A DNA stretch of 8,493 nt from assembly GCA_946183715.1 (NCBI GenBank), contig CAMHDB010000073.1, positions 1 through 8,493 on the forward strand. Direction: 5' to 3'. The translations under genes were made by a program, and so were the position numbers. This document shows, piece after piece, positions 6,777 to 8,493 of this stretch (position 1 is its first letter; every line of letters starts with the position of its first letter). The notes below the pieces were generated by a model that saw only the letters and a list, made by a program, of their open reading frames with translations, had not been told where the DNA came from and did no database searches. This DNA is from an uncultured Oscillibacter sp. GTDB taxonomy: Bacteria > Bacillota > Clostridia > Oscillospirales > Oscillospiraceae.

Positions 6777-6819
6777 AAAATCAAAGCCTCCCCGTGCGCG
6801 CGGGAAAGGCTTTGATTTT
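6777..6819. terminator. Bidirectional terminator between convergent genes
   Basis: AAAATCAAAGCCT (6777-6789) pairs perfectly with AGGCTTTGATTTT (6807-6819), a 13-bp stem. A further CCCG/CGGG pairing (6791-6794 with 6801-6804) closes the loop. The A-run at one foot and the T-run at the other give a terminal U-tract in both directions, so it can end both the lactonase transcript (stop at 6769) and the purA transcript (stop at 6824). Confidence 0.9.
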
Positions 6820-6823
6820 GGCT

Positions 6824-8098
6824 TCAGCGCAGGATAATGGCGTCGCGCTGTGGCCCCACTGATACGTAGTTAATCGGACATCCGAGACGCTCTTCCAGAT
6901 ACTCCACATACGCGCGGGCGGCGGCGGGCAAGTCCGCCCATTTCCGCACGCCGGAAATGTCGCGCCGCCAGCCGTCGAGATACTCCGTCACGGGTTCGGC
7001 GTCCGGGAGCGCCGCCGGGAACGGAAAGTCGTCGGTCTCCGTGCCGTGCAGGCGGTAGCGCACACAGACAGGTATCCGTTCCAGATAGCTCAGCACGTCG
7101 AGTTTCGTCAGGGCGACGGATGTGGCGCCCTGAACCTGTATGCCGTAGCGGGTGGCCACGAGGTCTACGGGCCCGACGCGCCGCGGGCGCCCCGTCTTCG
7201 CGCCGTACTCCGCGCCCTCCTTGCGGAGGCGTTCGGCCTCCTCGCCGAACCACTCGCAGGTGAACGGGCCTTCCCCGACACAGGTCGAGTAGGCCTTGAC
7301 CACGCCGATGACTTTGTCGATTCTCATGGACGGCAGTCCGGCCCCGACGGGCGCGTAGGCCGCGACGGGGTTCGAGGAAGTCGTGTAGGGATAGATTCCG
7401 TAGTCGAGGTCGCGCAGGGAGCCGAGCTGGGCCTCAAAGAGAATCCGCCGGTTCTCCGCGACGGCCTGCCGGAAGAACTTCCCGGTGTCGCAGAGGTACG
7501 GACAGAGCTTCTCGCCCCACGCGGAGACCCATTCGTCCAACTGTTCCATGGTGTAGCCCTCCGCGCCGTAGACGCGGCGCAGAATCAGGTTCTTCCACTC
7601 CAGAATGTCCGCGAGGCGCGCCCGCAGTTTTTCCGGGTAGAGCAGTTCCCCCGCCATGACGGTCTTTTTCTGGAACTTGTCGGAGTAGAACGGCGCGATT
7701 CCCTGTCTGGTGGAACCGTACTTCTTATCGGCCAGCCGCGCCTCTTCCAGACTGTCCAAGTCCCGGTGCCACGGCAGGAGCAGCGACGCCCGGTCGCTGA
7801 CTTTCAGATTTTCCGGCGTAATCTCCACGCCCTTTTCGCGGATTTGCTCCATTTCCTTCCACAGGCTCTCGCAGTCCAGCGCGACGCCGTTGCCGAGTAC
7901 GTTCACCACGCCGCTACGGAAAATCCCTGACGGCAACAGATGGAGCGCGAACTTTCCCTTTTCATTGATGACCGTATGTCCGGCGTTGCCGCCGCCCTGA
8001 TAGCGGACGACTACGTCGTATTCCTCCGTAAGCAGGTCTACCATACGGCCCTTGCCTTCATCACCCCAGTTAATACCTACTATCGCACAGTTCGGCAT
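6824..8098 (-). CDS. purA: Adenylosuccinate synthetase, divergent form
   Basis: The 424-residue protein is close to the usual PurA length (about 430). It joins IMP and aspartate using GTP to form adenylosuccinate, the first step from IMP to AMP. Conserved parts include GDEGKG (12-17, catalytic Asp13), GNAGHT (37-42, His41), DLDYGIYPYTTSSN (230-243), VGEGPF (274-279), TGRPRR (302-307), ALTKLDVLS (329-337) and VSVGPQR (412-418). Differences from the common form, aligned from memory to E. coli PurA: FEGAQG is FEAQLG (221-226), TTGRGIGP is STRQGIAP (129-136), Arg143 aligns with Lys144, and STRVG is STCVG (271-275). The frame is intact and most motifs hold, so I read it as a functional variant subfamily. 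The start at 8098 has GGGAGG nine bases upstream; a 53-codon in-frame extension crosses the promoter and is rejected. Confidence 0.93.
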   Translation of the reverse strand: MPNCAIVGINWGDEGKGRMVDLLTEEYDVVVRYQGGGNAGHTVINEKGKFALHLLPSGIFRSGVVNVLGNGVALDCESLWKEMEQIREKGVEITPENLKVSDRASLLLPWHRDLDSLEEARLADKKYGSTRQGIAPFYSDKFQKKTVMAGELLYPEKLRARLADILEWKNLILRRVYGAEGYTMEQLDEWVSAWGEKLCPYLCDTGKFFRQAVAENRRILFEAQLGSLRDLDYGIYPYTTSSNPVAAYAPVGAGLPSMRIDKVIGVVKAYSTCVGEGPFTCEWFGEEAERLRKEGAEYGAKTGRPRRVGPVDLVATRYGIQVQGATSVALTKLDVLSYLERIPVCVRYRLHGTETDDFPFPAALPDAEPVTEYLDGWRRDISGVRKWADLPAAARAYVEYLEERLGCPINYVSVGPQRDAIILR

Positions 8099-8123
8099 AC
8101 GCAAAAACCTCCCGGTTACATGT

Positions 8124-8137
8124 CGCGCTTTGGCGCG
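8124..8137 (-). other. Small hairpin at the 5' end of the purA leader
   Basis: On the minus strand CGCGC-CAAA-GCGCG forms a five-pair stem with a four-base loop almost exactly where the purA transcript should begin. A hairpin at the 5' end commonly protects an mRNA from decay, but this role is inferred. The same bases overlap the palindrome TGGCGCGCCA (8131-8140). Confidence 0.4.
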
Positions 8138-8144
8138 CCATTCT

Positions 8145-8173
8145 ATTATGCGGGATAATCCCCCGATTGTCAA
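8145..8173 (-). promoter_or_regulatory. purA promoter
   Basis: On the minus strand a perfect TTGACA (8168-8173) and CATAAT (8145-8150) are separated by exactly 17 bases. Transcription would start near 8138, giving a leader of about 40 bases with the GGGAGG ribosome binding site. There is no space for a purine riboswitch, and none of its conserved core is seen. Confidence 0.85.
8152..8162. promoter_or_regulatory. Palindrome in the purA promoter spacer, operator candidate
   Basis: GGGAT-A-ATCCC is a perfect 5-bp inverted repeat around one base. It lies wholly between the -35 and -10 boxes of the purA promoter, a position where a bound regulator would block or reshape polymerase binding. It does not resemble the PurR box known from Bacillus, which is longer and lies upstream of the promoter. 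The regulator is unknown. Confidence 0.4.
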
Positions 8174-8247
8174 CAAATTTTCGCGCTTCGCGCCTTGCGC
8201 GGCGTATGATAAGCACGGCAACGCGAAAAACAGGGAGGTTGATTTCT

Positions 8248-8493
8248 TTGACATCACTTACCAGCTTGCCCAGAATGAGGATAAGAACCAGATTTTTGAG
8301 AATTACGCCAGTTTCCAAGTTTTGACACCAGCTTCCAAGTTTTCTGGAAAGACAGCCAACGAAAAGTTTGAACATTCAGTCAGATATGGGCAAATTTGCA
8401 ATATTTCAAGGCACTAAAACTGCGGCTGTATTTTTGAGGGTTATGCCACGTTTTTTGTTATGCCGAAAGGGAGCGGGGAAAACGCCCAAATGA
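8248..8493 (+). pseudogene. Possible broken small reading frame with TTG start and in-frame TGA
   Basis: GGGAGG (8233-8238) lies nine bases before a TTG at 8248. From there 25 codons begin MTSLTSLPRMRIRTRF and end VSKF before a TGA at 8323-8325. The same frame then stays open for 55 more codons, from HQLPSFLERQ to GAGKTPK, and stops at the last three bases of the window. The whole could be an 80-codon gene broken by one nonsense change, or a 25-residue leader peptide followed by chance open frame. I recognise no family. TGA is the ordinary stop of most genes here, so recoding is unlikely. The TTGACA at the start could equally be a -35 box (with CAGAAT 17 bases on), so this call is weak. Confidence 0.2.
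8308..8347 (+). repeat. Two tandem copies of a 20-bp unit
   Basis: CCAGTTTCCAAGTTTT (8308-8323) and CCAGCTTCCAAGTTTT (8328-8343) differ at one of 16 positions and are offset by exactly 20 bases; the last four bases of each unit differ. The copies fall on the in-frame stop of the short frame described at 8248, so the duplication may be what broke it. Confidence 0.6.

Larger units (their letters stand above)
8174..8493. other. 320-bp right flank without a convincing gene
   Basis: Upstream of the purA promoter the sequence starts with GC-rich short inverted repeats (CGCG-CTT-CGCG and CGCGC-CTT-GCGCG, about 8192-8214) and from about 8230 becomes AT-rich. It holds a ribosome-binding-site-preceded short frame, a 20-bp tandem repeat (8308-8347) and two copies of GTTATGCC (8440-8447 and 8457-8464). 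Longer open frames here on either strand lack a ribosome binding site, or merely continue through the purA promoter, so I do not call them. A start codon with GGGGAA nine bases before it occurs at the very last bases (8490-8492) and could open a gene outside the window. Confidence 0.55.

Noticed and set aside
8099..8257. N-terminal extension of purA by 53 codons
   Set aside because: It runs through the purA promoter, and GGGAGG plus the family start place the initiation codon at 8098.
8248..8276. Plus-strand promoter TTGACA-N17-CAGAAT
   Set aside because: The match is good, but no gene with a convincing start follows in the window, and the same TTG may instead be a start codon. Not listed as a separate feature.
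8070..8375. 101-codon minus-strand frame upstream of purA
   Set aside because: It has no ribosome binding site, crosses the purA promoter and leader, and overlaps the purA start in another frame.

Overview
The window looks like a chromosomal segment (possibly a whole short contig) of a GC-rich, low-complexity-promoter Firmicute, most likely an anaerobic gut clostridium of the Oscillospiraceae type. The reasons are strong GGAGG-type ribosome binding sites, sigma-A style promoters with 17-bp spacers, a type III glutamine synthetase, acetate kinase, and a Clostridia-like LuxS. The lineage is an inference from gene content and style; no marker in the window fixes it.

Layout, left to right. Bases 1-144 are AT-rich. 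They hold the first nine codons of a leftward gene that runs off the edge, with its own promoter and ribosome binding site, and a weak terminator for luxS. Bases 145-3404 hold four leftward genes in transcription order ackA, a membrane-anchored NERD nuclease-like/zinc-ribbon protein, mtnN (SAH/MTA nucleosidase) and luxS. ackA has a near-consensus promoter. The NERD gene follows it after 47 bp containing a 10-bp hairpin with no U-tract, so read-through from ackA is plausible. The NERD stop codon lies inside the mtnN ribosome binding site, and luxS follows mtnN after 14 bp. MtnN and LuxS catalyse consecutive steps: S-adenosylhomocysteine to S-ribosylhomocysteine plus adenine, then S-ribosylhomocysteine to homocysteine plus DPD, the precursor of autoinducer-2.

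Bases 3530-5617 hold a leftward type III glutamine synthetase (glnN) with its own promoter. A 219-bp divergent control region (5618-5836) with palindromes separates it from a rightward beta-propeller lactonase-family gene (5837-6769). That gene meets leftward purA (adenylosuccinate synthetase, 6824-8098) tail to tail across a strong bidirectional terminator. purA has a near-consensus promoter with an operator-like palindrome in its spacer, and some of its normally invariant active-site residues are replaced.

Bases 8174-8493 carry no convincing gene. They hold a 20-bp tandem repeat and a ribosome-binding-site-preceded reading frame broken by one in-frame stop, and base composition turns AT-rich. 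Most of the window is housekeeping (acetate production, nitrogen assimilation, methyl-cycle recycling and AI-2, purine synthesis). The least ordinary elements are the NERD gene coupled to mtnN-luxS, the divergent PurA, and the right flank. I saw no CRISPR array, tRNA, rRNA, riboswitch or complete mobile element.
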